Notes under the pieces: model-generated
What the model was told of the DNA's origin: nothing
What the model saw: the letters and a program-made list of their open reading frames with translations, nothing else
Database searches by the model: none
In this document: in pieces, positions 52,012 through 60,782 of the stretch
How positions within the stretch are numbered: the stretch's first letter is position 1
How the letters are laid out: the number at the start of each line of letters is the position of its first letter
Position numbers and translations under genes: made by a program
Assembly: GCA_023229135.1 (NCBI GenBank)
Contig: JALNZT010000004.1
Location: 118,302-182,301, forward strand
Source of the DNA: Bacteroidales bacterium
Lineage (GTDB): Bacteria; Bacteroidota; Bacteroidia; Bacteroidales; F082
Direction: 5' to 3'
Length of the DNA: 64,000 bases

Positions 52012-53901
52012 ATGAAAAAAAGAATTTTCTTACTCAGCATTTTGATAGTTGTAACTATTTCAGGAATATTTGCAGCATCTGTAACGCGTTACGTTTCCCC
52101 AAGTGGTAGCAATACACCACCATATACAAGCTTAGCAACAGCAGCACATCAAATATCAACTGTTGTGTCGCTAAGCATTAACGGTGATGTTATTTTAATT
52201 GATGATGGAACCTATGTTTTGTCCTCCAATATTTATATTAATAAAGGAATAGCTGTTTCCAGTATCAATGGCGCCGATGTAACTATTGTTGATGGTAATA
52301 ACGCCGTTACTTGTTTTAGGATTGATCATGCCGATGTGGTAATTGAAGGCCTGACGATCCAGAACGGAAGAAATACCAGTGGTTTTGGTGGTGGCGTTAA
52401 TATTGTGAATGCCGGTATCGTTCGAAACTGTGTTATTCAAAATAATATTGCGCGTGATGGTGGTGGTGTGGCAATCGATAACGGAGGCCTTGTTGAAAAC
52501 TGTTACGTGTATGAAAATACTGCCCAATACGGGGGCGGCATTCGTCTATTGAACGGCGGCGAAGTTAGAAATTGTCTTATAAAAGGTAATACAACTACCC
52601 TGTATGGTGGGGGTGTAAATATCTGGACTGCTGGAGTAGTTTCAAACTGTGTCATTACTGATAATAATGGACCAGGCGGTGCAGGAATCAGAACCCGGAA
52701 AGCCGGGATTGTTTACAATAGCATCATCTATTACAACAATGGTGATAATTATGAGGTGAATGGCTCGGGTTATCATTATTATAATAGCTGTACGACTCCT
52801 GCTTTGCCAGGCTCATACAGCACGGATTGCATAAGCTCAGCACCGGATTTTATTGATTTAACTCCTGGCTCTGAAGATTATCGGCTTCAGCTGACCTCTG
52901 CATGTATTGATGCCGGGATGAATTTTGCCTGGATGAATACAGTTCCTGACTTAGATGGAAATGCACGTATTGATAATGGAATTGTTGATATGGGATCTTA
53001 TGAGTTTTTTGTTCCAGCACCTGTTGATACAGATGGCGATGGTGTTGCCGATATTGATGACGAATTCCCAACAGATGCCACACGAGCTTATACCAATTAT
53101 TATCCGGCAGCAGGCTTTGGAACGCTTGCCTACGAAGATTTATGGCCTGGAAAAGGTGATTATGATTTTAATGACTTAGTAATCGACTATCAATTTAAAA
53201 CCATAACGAGCGGTTCAAACCATATCGTTGAAACTTTTGCAACATTTACTATAAAAGCCTTTGGAGCCTCGTTTGAAAATGGTTTCGGCTTCCAGTTTGC
53301 CAACAATAATATTGCTTCTTCAGATATTGTTTCTGTAACTGGATATAACCTTCAGGAAGGCTATATAAATCTACTGGCAAATGGTATTGAATCAGGGCAG
53401 TCAATTCCGACTATAATAGTGTATGATAATTCATTTAACCTTATGCCGCATCCTGGTAGTGGCGTTGGTGTAAATACAGAAAGCTCTGCACCTTACGTTA
53501 CTCCCGAAACCATAGAGATATATATTGACTACAAGGATGGATCGGTTACTTTGACAGACTTAGCCATTGCAGATTTTAACCCGTTTATAATGGTAAATCT
53601 GGTAAGAGAGGTCGAGGTTCATCTGCCCGATTACCCGCCAACAAGTCTCGCAAACCAGGCCTTGTTTGGCAGCAGTGAAGATGATTCTAACTCGGCAACA
53701 GCTAAGTATTACAAAACCGTAACCAATTTGCCCTGGGCGATTAATATCCCTGAGAGTTTTGATTATCCCACAGAAAAAAGCGAGATTACATCAGCCTATT
53801 TGAAGTTTGCCGAATGGGCCGAAAGTGGTGGTGTTTTATACCCGGATTGGTATCAGGATAAACCTGGATATCGAAATAATGCGTTGATATACGCGCCTTA
53901 A
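52012..53901 (+). CDS. Secreted LruC-domain protein with N-terminal parallel beta-helix
   Basis: This 629-residue protein has a signal peptide ('ILIVVTISGIFAAS'). Residues ~25-310 form a right-handed parallel beta-helix ('IDDGTYVLSSNIYINKGI', 'GGGVNIVNAGIVRNCVIQNN', 'ARDGGGVAIDNGGLVENCYV', a ~20-residue repeat), ending in a choice-of-anchor Q-like unit ('SACIDAG..FAWMNTVPDLD'). Then 'VDTDGDGVADIDDEFPTD', a calcium-binding-type repeat, leads into a LruC domain ('TLAYEDLWPGKGDYDFNDLV', 'NGFGFQFANNNI', 'VHLPDYPPTSLANQALFGSS', 'WAINIPESFDYPTEK'). No T9SS signal is seen. The role is unknown; beta-helices often bind or cut polysaccharide. Confidence 0.85.
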   Translation: MKKRIFLLSILIVVTISGIFAASVTRYVSPSGSNTPPYTSLATAAHQISTVVSLSINGDVILIDDGTYVLSSNIYINKGIAVSSINGADVTIVDGNNAVTCFRIDHADVVIEGLTIQNGRNTSGFGGGVNIVNAGIVRNCVIQNNIARDGGGVAIDNGGLVENCYVYENTAQYGGGIRLLNGGEVRNCLIKGNTTTLYGGGVNIWTAGVVSNCVITDNNGPGGAGIRTRKAGIVYNSIIYYNNGDNYEVNGSGYHYYNSCTTPALPGSYSTDCISSAPDFIDLTPGSEDYRLQLTSACIDAGMNFAWMNTVPDLDGNARIDNGIVDMGSYEFFVPAPVDTDGDGVADIDDEFPTDATRAYTNYYPAAGFGTLAYEDLWPGKGDYDFNDLVIDYQFKTITSGSNHIVETFATFTIKAFGASFENGFGFQFANNNIASSDIVSVTGYNLQEGYINLLANGIESGQSIPTIIVYDNSFNLMPHPGSGVGVNTESSAPYVTPETIEIYIDYKDGSVTLTDLAIADFNPFIMVNLVREVEVHLPDYPPTSLANQALFGSSEDDSNSATAKYYKTVTNLPWAINIPESFDYPTEKSEITSAYLKFAEWAESGGVLYPDWYQDKPGYRNNALIYAP

Positions 53902-54266
53902 TTGAGAGACCCGGGGTTTACGCTCTCGTCGTAAGTAGTTGTGAGCCAAAGTGTTTTGGGAAAACGGTTGAAAGTTTTGAATTTGGAAGAAATAGTAGGT
54001 TAGCGTGGAGGGAAAAAGCGGGTTTAGTTGGTGGTTTAGTAATATTACTGAAAAACTCTTCATCAAAGAATATCACGGTCTCGCCAAAATATTTTTGACG
54101 AGATAAGTGCGTGATATTAAGGCGAATGATTAAGTAAACCACAGGTCAACCGCAAGAGGTTAGGCCATATTGACTTGATGTTTTGCAAGTATTAATTTAC
54201 TGTATGCCCTATTCCCAAATCAATCACGCTCAAAACAACTGTCTAATTCAATTTTCGTTTCACACT
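53902..54266. other. Non-coding gap (365 bp)
   Basis: This lies between the LruC gene and the convergent cupin gene. No coding frame, clear terminator or repeat was recognised. Confidence 0.5.
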
Positions 54267-54563
54267 TTATTCGAAAAACTCGAACGCGATATTCTTGGGC
54301 ATTGCATGAACAGCTTTAAAATCGGTGATCGCCCTGATCTGATGAATAATTTCTGGAGGCACAATAAAACTGTCTCCTTGTTGTAAAGTATGATCAGTAC
54401 CGTCCAAGGCCAACACACATTCTCCTTCTATTACCGTCAGCACAGATTCGATGCTTGCAATATGTTTCGGCAAGAGGTCGCCGGCTTTAGCCTCCATCTG
54501 CTTTACAGTAAATTTTTTTCCGGTAGCCAATAGCTTTATTTTGGGTTTAGTGATCTTTTCCAT
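54267..54563 (-). CDS. Small cupin-domain protein
   Basis: This 98-residue protein is one cupin barrel: 'KQMEAKAGDLLPKHIASIES' (motif 1 with H34 and E39), 'LALDGTDHTLQQGDSFIVPP' and 'EIIHQIRAI' (motif 2, H74). It probably binds a metal. Small cupins of this kind include dioxygenases, isomerases and sensor proteins, so the activity cannot be named. It is a single gene. The region on its right (54564-54868) is non-coding as far as can be seen. Confidence 0.85.
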   Translation of the reverse strand: MEKITKPKIKLLATGKKFTVKQMEAKAGDLLPKHIASIESVLTVIEGECVLALDGTDHTLQQGDSFIVPPEIIHQIRAITDFKAVHAMPKNIAFEFFE

Positions 54564-54868
54564 GATGTTTTTTTTTAATTATTCTCAATCTGCAACTGCA
54601 GATGAGCCAAATATAAATAAAATATTTTACTGAGGAGTTTAGACGCGTGCATGCTAAAAAGTCAGGGTGCGACAGTTGTTTTTCGCAAGATAGTCGCAGC
54701 CTGGAGATTTGAAAAGTCAGCAGTAGAAAGAGGTGTGTTTTTTGTTGAATATACTGTAATGACAGGCATTATCAATGAAATGAACAACTTGGCTTTTGAA
54801 TTCACAGATCAGCTAAAAAGCATTAATTTTACTCCATCCTTAAGTTGCAATAGTTTTATAAATTATCG
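54564..54868. other. Non-coding gap (305 bp) between divergent genes
   Basis: A 73-residue open frame (54651-54872) ends in an ATGA overlap with the regulator start, but has no family resemblance and no ribosome-binding site. The region is read here as the shared control region of the cupin and AraC genes. No promoter of the Bacteroidota consensus was found. Confidence 0.4.
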
Positions 54869-56041
54869 ATGATTGAATCCTATTTTTCGCTTTTAATGCT
54901 ATTTGGTGCTTCACAGGCAGTTACGGGTATTTTTTTGTTACTAAAGGATAAAAACAGACCGTTTTCAAACAATTTGCTTGCGCTGCTTCTTTTTGCTTGG
55001 GGTTTTTCATGTTATTGGTTCTTTGGTTTTATCCACCAAGGGCCATATTTTAGTGTTGCGGTTACCAGCTTTATAGGACCTATGCTCTCCCTTACGCTCT
55101 TTCCTCCAGTATTTCTTTATGTAAAATATTTGTTTTATGAATACGAGGGATTCCAAAAAAGTGACCACTTTCATTTCTTGCCGATATATCTTTACTTGGG
55201 CTTTACTTTATATCTTTATTTTGACAGCAATTTTTCCATAAACAGCATGAGGCAGCATGACTGGTATCATTCGCGTGCTTTGGTAAGTTCTTATGTTGCC
55301 ACATTGCAGGGGCCATACTATTTTGTAAAAACCAATCATATATTGAAGCTGCGGCAGCGGATGCTTAAAGAGCAGTATTCAGAAATAGAAAGCCGCAAAT
55401 TGGAGTGGTTCCAAATCATCAACTACAGCTTTGCGTTAGTTTTTATAATTGGTGGTATTTCAACCCTTGTTAAAAGTACCTATCTTGATCCATACCTGCT
55501 GTATATGGCTTATCATGCGGTAATAGCCATCAGTTTGTTTTACATCCTATTAATGATTTACAAATATCCCATAGTTTTTGCCAGGCTTGAGGCTGACTCT
55601 GTAATCTTCAATGAAATCAATCCTATGTTCGCAGTAGCCAAAGAAACTCCTCTACCGCATAAACTTCTATTTTCCGGCGAGAACGATAGCATAAAAGAAA
55701 AGCGTATCATTGCTAAACTTGAAAAAATTATGGAAGAACAACAGCTATATAAAAATCCGAACTTCAGCCTGAATGATCTAGCTGGTGCAATTTCCGAAAG
55801 CCGCAACGCCATTTCTCATACACTCAACACAAGTTTACACAAAACATTTTATAATTACATCAACGAATTGCGCATTGCGGAGTGCAAACGATTGCTTGCT
55901 GATGACAATTTAAACCATCTTACTATAGAAGGTATTGCGGCTGAATCCGGATTCAAATCCATGTCGGTCTTTTATAAGTTTTTTAAGGAAATCGAAAATG
56001 TTACTCCTGCAGTTTATCGAAAACAAGCAAGCAGTTCTTAA
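54869..56041 (+). CDS. Membrane-anchored AraC-family transcriptional regulator
   Basis: This 390-residue protein has an N-terminal half with about seven hydrophobic helices ('YFSLLMLFGASQAVTGIFLL', 'NLLALLLFAWGFSCYWFFGF', 'YSFALVFIIGGISTLV', 'YHAVIAISLFYILLMIYKY'). The C-terminal ~110 residues are an AraC helix-turn-helix pair ('FSLNDLAGAISESRNAISHT', 'TIEGIAAESGFKSMSVFYKF'). This architecture places a DNA-binding domain on an inner-membrane sensor, as in Bacteroidota regulators of the 7TM-AraC type. It lies 168 bp upstream of the large adhesin gene on the same strand and could control it; that is inference. Confidence 0.9.
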   Translation: MIESYFSLLMLFGASQAVTGIFLLLKDKNRPFSNNLLALLLFAWGFSCYWFFGFIHQGPYFSVAVTSFIGPMLSLTLFPPVFLYVKYLFYEYEGFQKSDHFHFLPIYLYLGFTLYLYFDSNFSINSMRQHDWYHSRALVSSYVATLQGPYYFVKTNHILKLRQRMLKEQYSEIESRKLEWFQIINYSFALVFIIGGISTLVKSTYLDPYLLYMAYHAVIAISLFYILLMIYKYPIVFARLEADSVIFNEINPMFAVAKETPLPHKLLFSGENDSIKEKRIIAKLEKIMEEQQLYKNPNFSLNDLAGAISESRNAISHTLNTSLHKTFYNYINELRIAECKRLLADDNLNHLTIEGIAAESGFKSMSVFYKFFKEIENVTPAVYRKQASSS

Positions 56042-56208
56042 GTTGCTGACATTCAGTTTGCTTTTCAGCCTATATATACGTTTGGGACGGGAAGGAGTAA
56101 TATAATTTGTATATTTGACAAGAAACTGATTAGTTTGCTAAACAAAATCTCTTGCAGTCAGTCAGCAATACACTGATTGCAAACAAAACCATATTAAATC
56201 TATTTGTA

Positions 56209-59200
56209 ATGAGAAAAACACACACAATTTTTTTAGCCGCCTTATTGTATATAACAGCAGGATGGGCTCAGGGTGATGTTAATTCAAGCACCCGTGGAAT
56301 GCTTCAGCCTTTTAAGGATGATGTAGAATGGCATGCTGATTTTGAGCATGAAAACCTGACTGGATGGACCTCGCTGGATCTGGATGGATACAATACAGGC
56401 AGCCCTTCCTATCACGATTTCCCGGGAAAGGGCGGCCCGCTGGGTTTTATCGTTTATACGCCATCGCAAACCACTCCGCCAAACGAACTTGACAGTTACG
56501 CTACTTATTCGGGAAAAAAATATTTAGCAAGTATCTCATCCTGGGATGGACCGGTGAACGACTGGCTGATCTCCGATGAACTGGCCACTCATCCGGGTGG
56601 AATATTTTCGTTTTATGTCAAAAGTGCTGCCACTTATGCGGGTGACGATAAATTTAAGGTAGGATACTCAACCACAGGTGCGAGTCCAGCAGATTTCACA
56701 CTCTTTAATAATGGTAACGCCTACACACCTTCAGAAGTGTGGGCCAAATTTGAATACGAAATTCCTGCCGACGCAAAATTCCTGGCAATAAACTGCGTGT
56801 CGGAAGCCGTGATGATGGTTGTTGACGACATCCAGTTCGTGCATAATGTTGCCAACCTTGCACCGGGTTCTATCACAGGCTTTTCAGCGAGTGCTCAAAT
56901 CGGCGCTCAAATTCAGGCTACCTTCAACTGGGTGAATCCTACTGTTGATTTTGCAGGCAATTCACTCGGCAGCATGACTGGCGTAAAAGTTTACAGAGGC
57001 ACACATCCAATGAATCTTACTGAAATAGCTGATCTGCCTTCAGCGGCGGGCCAAAGCATGGCATACACAGACATTCTGCCCGAGGGCGGATTTTATATGC
57101 ATAGATTTGTTCCTTACAATAGCGCAGGAAATGGTGAAGTTTACACTACACCGGTTACGTTTTTCGGTTATGAAACCATACCGGGTGCTCCGGAAAACAT
57201 AGTGTTCACACAAAATGAAAGCCTACATACCGTGATTTCTTGGGATGAGGTGGACTATGGCGCCATGGGTGGTACACTGGAAAACCCGGTAGTGGGTTAC
57301 ACGATTGTCCGGAGTTTGGGGAACAACTCGGATACTTTGGTCAAAATGCACAGCAGCACCAGCTATACTGAAACCGACATCCCGACATTCAATTTATACA
57401 CTTATACCCTGCTGGCACAAACCAGCCCTGTTGATTTTGGTGTGCCTGCTATAGTTTCTGACTATTCTGGCATGAACGTAAATCAGGTATCGGTAACCAG
57501 TGGCAATGAGGCCTCAGAACAAGCCTTCGAGCTTAGCAGAAATTCCATCATTTCGCAGAGTATCTACACCCCTGATCAAATCGGGAGTAGCGGCCTGATT
57601 ACCTCCCTGTCTTATTTTGGAAACCTGGGAGCTACTTCCACGGCTCGCTATAAAATATACATGAGCATGACCGACCGGGGAACATTCGGCACAAACTTGG
57701 ACGATGCCATTTGGGAATATTTCGGTGACCAAAAGCTCTTGTTTGATGGAGATATTGCTTTCCCGGCAGGGCGACATGCCATAACGATTGAATTGGATCA
57801 GCCCTTTTATTATGATGACAGCAACAATGAAAATGTAATCATTTCTATTGTAAAGCCTTTATTGGCCAATCCGCCTTCAGTAAATCCAAGAGAGTTTTTT
57901 AACACTCCCGTTGATGGCATGCGCACCTATTATGCTAATGGTTATGGCGTTGACCTCAGCTTGATTTCTACACAACCTGCCTCCTGGTCAACAGATAACG
58001 TGGCTACCATTCCAAGTGTGGTTGTCGAAAAAAGAACAGATTATGGCAGCCTGGCAGGCGTTGTCACAAAGCTTGATGATAACAGCCCGCTTGAGGGTGT
58101 AAACGTAACGATTACTCCGGAAGGTGCTGGCTCCTATCAAATAGAAACGACTACAACAGACCAAACAGGTGCATATCTTATACCCGCGCTTTTGTCCGGA
58201 AACTATTTGGCCAGCTTTACCAAAGATGCGTTTAATACTTATGAAACAAGTATTACCATCGAGGCAAACGAACAACTTACGTTGGATGTCACACTCAACA
58301 ACTCGGTTTCTATATTGATTTCCGGAACCGTGATTGATGCTTCAGGCAATGGGATAGAAGGTGTAAACCTGAACCTGACCGGATTTTCAAGCTTTTCTAC
58401 TATCAGCGATGCTAGCGGTAGCTTTACGCTGGAAGCTTTCGCTGACAAACAATATGACCTTGAAGCTTTTCACCCGCTGTATATCACTGAATCAGTGTCG
58501 TTTACAAGCGGCGGGAGCGATTACAGCCTTGACCCGATTACACTAACCATCGTACCCCACAAACCTGGAAACGTTGTGGCTGTTAATAATAATGGTGTAG
58601 GCGATGTAAACTGGCGGATTCCGGTAGGTCATTACAACGAAACGATGCTGGGGTGGGGTAGTTTTATTACTGCCGGAGATGCATGGGGTGCCGGTGGCGA
58701 TCCATTCATCTCGGGAATCAGGTTTGAAACTTCTGACCTGCAAAGCCAGCTGACTGAAGGCGCTGAACTTACTCATGTTAAAGCCTATATCGCTAATAAT
58801 GCTGAAATTATCATCAAGGTATTTGAAGGTGAAAATGCTGAACAGCTTATCCATTCACAGCCGGCTTCTATTTCAACCGAAGACTGGTATATATTCGAGC
58901 TCACCTCTTCACTGCCTATCGACCTTAGCAAGGAACTGTGGATTGGTATTGAATTCCTCGCCGGAGAATATGGCGCCTACCCAATAGGTTTGGATGACGG
59001 CCCAAATGCTCCCGACAAAAAAGGAAGTATGCTGTACCAGGATGGTATTTGGAAAAAGATGAGCCTAACCAATAAAAACTGGAACATATACGGCATAGCC
59101 AACTACACAATGGATGCTGATCCTACAGGATATAAAGTATACAGAAGTCCGGCATCAGTGGATGACTGGACAGAGCTTACCACCACGCCCATTATAGCAA

Positions 59201-60579
59201 CAGCATTCAGCGATGAAACACTCAGCGATGCAGAACCGGATATGTACAAATATGGTATTAGCGCAGAATACGGCAGTGATTTGGTTTCTGAGAAGGCAAT
59301 CTCCAATGCCATTCAACACAATATGTATTTTGACTTGACCTTGGAGGTTGAGCCTGATTTTGGTAGTGCAGAAGGTGCTTATATTTCTGTTTGGAATGAT
59401 GACAATTTCGTCGAAGCTTATGCTCCCGCTGCGCCTTATTCAGTTACTTTCACTGACTTTTTGCGTGGAGTTTATAACATAAGGATTGAGTTGGAAAACT
59501 ATGAGATAGTAGAGCTTCCAGTAGTTCCCATCCAAGAAGCCGGCACAATCTCCATTCCCCTCAACCTGCTTAAAGTCCAGCCATCAAATCTGACGGTTGA
59601 CTTTATCGAAGGTACGACCTCGGTGACACTCGATTGGTCTTTACATGGCACATTTACCGATCAAATTGAGAAATATGAAGACTTCGAACGCGATAATATT
59701 GGAGATTATATTCTGAAAGATCTGGATGGCCTTGAAACCTATACCTACAACAATTTCACCTGGCCAAATGCCGGAATTCCGATGTCGTTTATGGTTTTCA
59801 ATCCCTATTCAACCACACCGGCGATAGTCATGGAGCCCTTGTCAGGCCGTAAATTTTTAACCGCTTTTGCCGGGCCTTACGGAGTAAATAACGACTGGCT
59901 GATCATACCTGCCGGAAGCGGAGAGTTCTCCTTTTGGGCATCTTCGCTGGTGTCTACTGACCTGGAAAAAATGCGTGTATTGTATTCTACCACTGGAATT
60001 GAGGTTTCAGATTTCACAACTTTCGATAATGTAATAAGCGTGCCTGCCGACTGGACTTTATACGCTTTTGATGCGCCAGCCGAAACAAAATATGTAGCTA
60101 TAAATTATGTAGGCAACGACACGTATATCCTGAAAATTGACGATTTGACGTTTGAAAAGGAATATCATCATGTGCTGTCATACAATATCTACTTCGACGG
60201 TGAATTAGTTGCGGCGAATGTGACAGAAACCACTTTTGTGCTCGAAGACCTTTCATACGGTGAGCATATCGCAGAAGTAGAAGCCGTATATGAAACCGGT
60301 TTCTCTGAAAAAACTGATATTGAGATTGTTATAGTAGGTTTAGAGGCTAATCAACCAGCTGAACTCCGTATCTATCCCAATCCCACATCAGGCAGATTTT
60401 CATTGCAGCTGGCCAACAAAGCCACTGTTAGCATTTTGGATATGCATGGCAGAATGTTGCACTCAGAAGAAAATGAAGCAGGCTTGATACATATAGAACA
60501 TGCACTTTCTGCAGGTACTTACATCATTCAGGTGCAAACAGCAGAAGGGGTTTCAGCACATAGGTTGGTTGTTTTGTAA
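56209..60579 (+). CDS. Large T9SS type A adhesin with two choice-of-anchor J (cleaved-adhesin) domains
   Basis: This 1456-residue protein starts at the ATG at 56209, giving the signal peptide 'MRKTHTIFLAALLYITAGWAQ'. Residues ~35-220 are a choice-of-anchor J/cleaved-adhesin domain ('ENLTGWTSLDLDGYN', 'KYLASISSWDGPVNDWLISD'), the jelly-roll fold of gingipain adhesins. Three FN3-like units and two carboxypeptidase-regulatory-like repeats follow ('SGLAGVVTKLDDNSPLEGVN' type; 'SGTVIDASGNGIEGVNLNLT'). A second anchor-J domain lies at ~1190-1370 ('FERDNIGDYILKDLDGLETY', 'KFLTAFAGPYGVNNDWLI'). The C-terminus is a type A sorting domain ('IYPNPTSGRFSLQL', 'LSAGTYIIQVQT'). It is likely a surface adhesin. 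Confidence 0.85.
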   Translation: MRKTHTIFLAALLYITAGWAQGDVNSSTRGMLQPFKDDVEWHADFEHENLTGWTSLDLDGYNTGSPSYHDFPGKGGPLGFIVYTPSQTTPPNELDSYATYSGKKYLASISSWDGPVNDWLISDELATHPGGIFSFYVKSAATYAGDDKFKVGYSTTGASPADFTLFNNGNAYTPSEVWAKFEYEIPADAKFLAINCVSEAVMMVVDDIQFVHNVANLAPGSITGFSASAQIGAQIQATFNWVNPTVDFAGNSLGSMTGVKVYRGTHPMNLTEIADLPSAAGQSMAYTDILPEGGFYMHRFVPYNSAGNGEVYTTPVTFFGYETIPGAPENIVFTQNESLHTVISWDEVDYGAMGGTLENPVVGYTIVRSLGNNSDTLVKMHSSTSYTETDIPTFNLYTYTLLAQTSPVDFGVPAIVSDYSGMNVNQVSVTSGNEASEQAFELSRNSIISQSIYTPDQIGSSGLITSLSYFGNLGATSTARYKIYMSMTDRGTFGTNLDDAIWEYFGDQKLLFDGDIAFPAGRHAITIELDQPFYYDDSNNENVIISIVKPLLANPPSVNPREFFNTPVDGMRTYYANGYGVDLSLISTQPASWSTDNVATIPSVVVEKRTDYGSLAGVVTKLDDNSPLEGVNVTITPEGAGSYQIETTTTDQTGAYLIPALLSGNYLASFTKDAFNTYETSITIEANEQLTLDVTLNNSVSILISGTVIDASGNGIEGVNLNLTGFSSFSTISDASGSFTLEAFADKQYDLEAFHPLYITESVSFTSGGSDYSLDPITLTIVPHKPGNVVAVNNNGVGDVNWRIPVGHYNETMLGWGSFITAGDAWGAGGDPFISGIRFETSDLQSQLTEGAELTHVKAYIANNAEIIIKVFEGENAEQLIHSQPASISTEDWYIFELTSSLPIDLSKELWIGIEFLAGEYGAYPIGLDDGPNAPDKKGSMLYQDGIWKKMSLTNKNWNIYGIANYTMDADPTGYKVYRSPASVDDWTELTTTPIIATAFSDETLSDAEPDMYKYGISAEYGSDLVSEKAISNAIQHNMYFDLTLEVEPDFGSAEGAYISVWNDDNFVEAYAPAAPYSVTFTDFLRGVYNIRIELENYEIVELPVVPIQEAGTISIPLNLLKVQPSNLTVDFIEGTTSVTLDWSLHGTFTDQIEKYEDFERDNIGDYILKDLDGLETYTYNNFTWPNAGIPMSFMVFNPYSTTPAIVMEPLSGRKFLTAFAGPYGVNNDWLIIPAGSGEFSFWASSLVSTDLEKMRVLYSTTGIEVSDFTTFDNVISVPADWTLYAFDAPAETKYVAINYVGNDTYILKIDDLTFEKEYHHVLSYNIYFDGELVAANVTETTFVLEDLSYGEHIAEVEAVYETGFSEKTDIEIVIVGLEANQPAELRIYPNPTSGRFSLQLANKATVSILDMHGRMLHSEENEAGLIHIEHALSAGTYIIQVQTAEGVSAHRLVVL

Positions 60580-60600
60580 TTCAGTATTGACTTAATAGAA

Positions 60601-60639
60601 AAAGAGGCCGTCTCAAAAGTAACTTGAGACGGCCTCTTT
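60601..60639. terminator. Strong terminator between the adhesin gene and tRNA-Gln
   Basis: A perfect 16-bp stem (aaagaggccgtctcaa / ttgagacggcctcttt) closes a 7-base loop. It works for the adhesin gene on the plus strand and lies just behind the tRNA on the minus strand. Confidence 0.9.
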
Positions 60640-60640
60640 G

Positions 60641-60713
60641 TTGCCCGATCAGGTCTCGAACCTGAACTCTTCTGATCCAGAATCAGACGTGTTGCCAATT
60701 ACACCATCGGGCA
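60641..60713 (-). tRNA. tRNA-Gln (anticodon CTG)
   Basis: The minus strand forms a 73-nt cloverleaf. The acceptor is TGCCCGA/TCGGGCA with discriminator A. The D-arm contains GTGTAATTGGCAACAC. The anticodon loop is TTCTGGA with CTG (plus-strand cag at 60678-60680), and the T-arm contains GGTTCGAGACC. CCA is not encoded. It lies 69 bp downstream of glnS on the same strand. Confidence 0.96.
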
Positions 60714-60782
60714 ATGAAGCCGCAAAATTAGTAATATTATCAGAATAAAAATCCCGCTAATTGAAATTTTTCGGCTTTAGTT

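Noticed and set aside
54651..54872. 73-residue frame ending with an ATGA overlap with the AraC gene
   Set aside because: The overlap is suggestive, but there is no ribosome-binding site, no family match and no hydrophobic or charged pattern of a real small protein.
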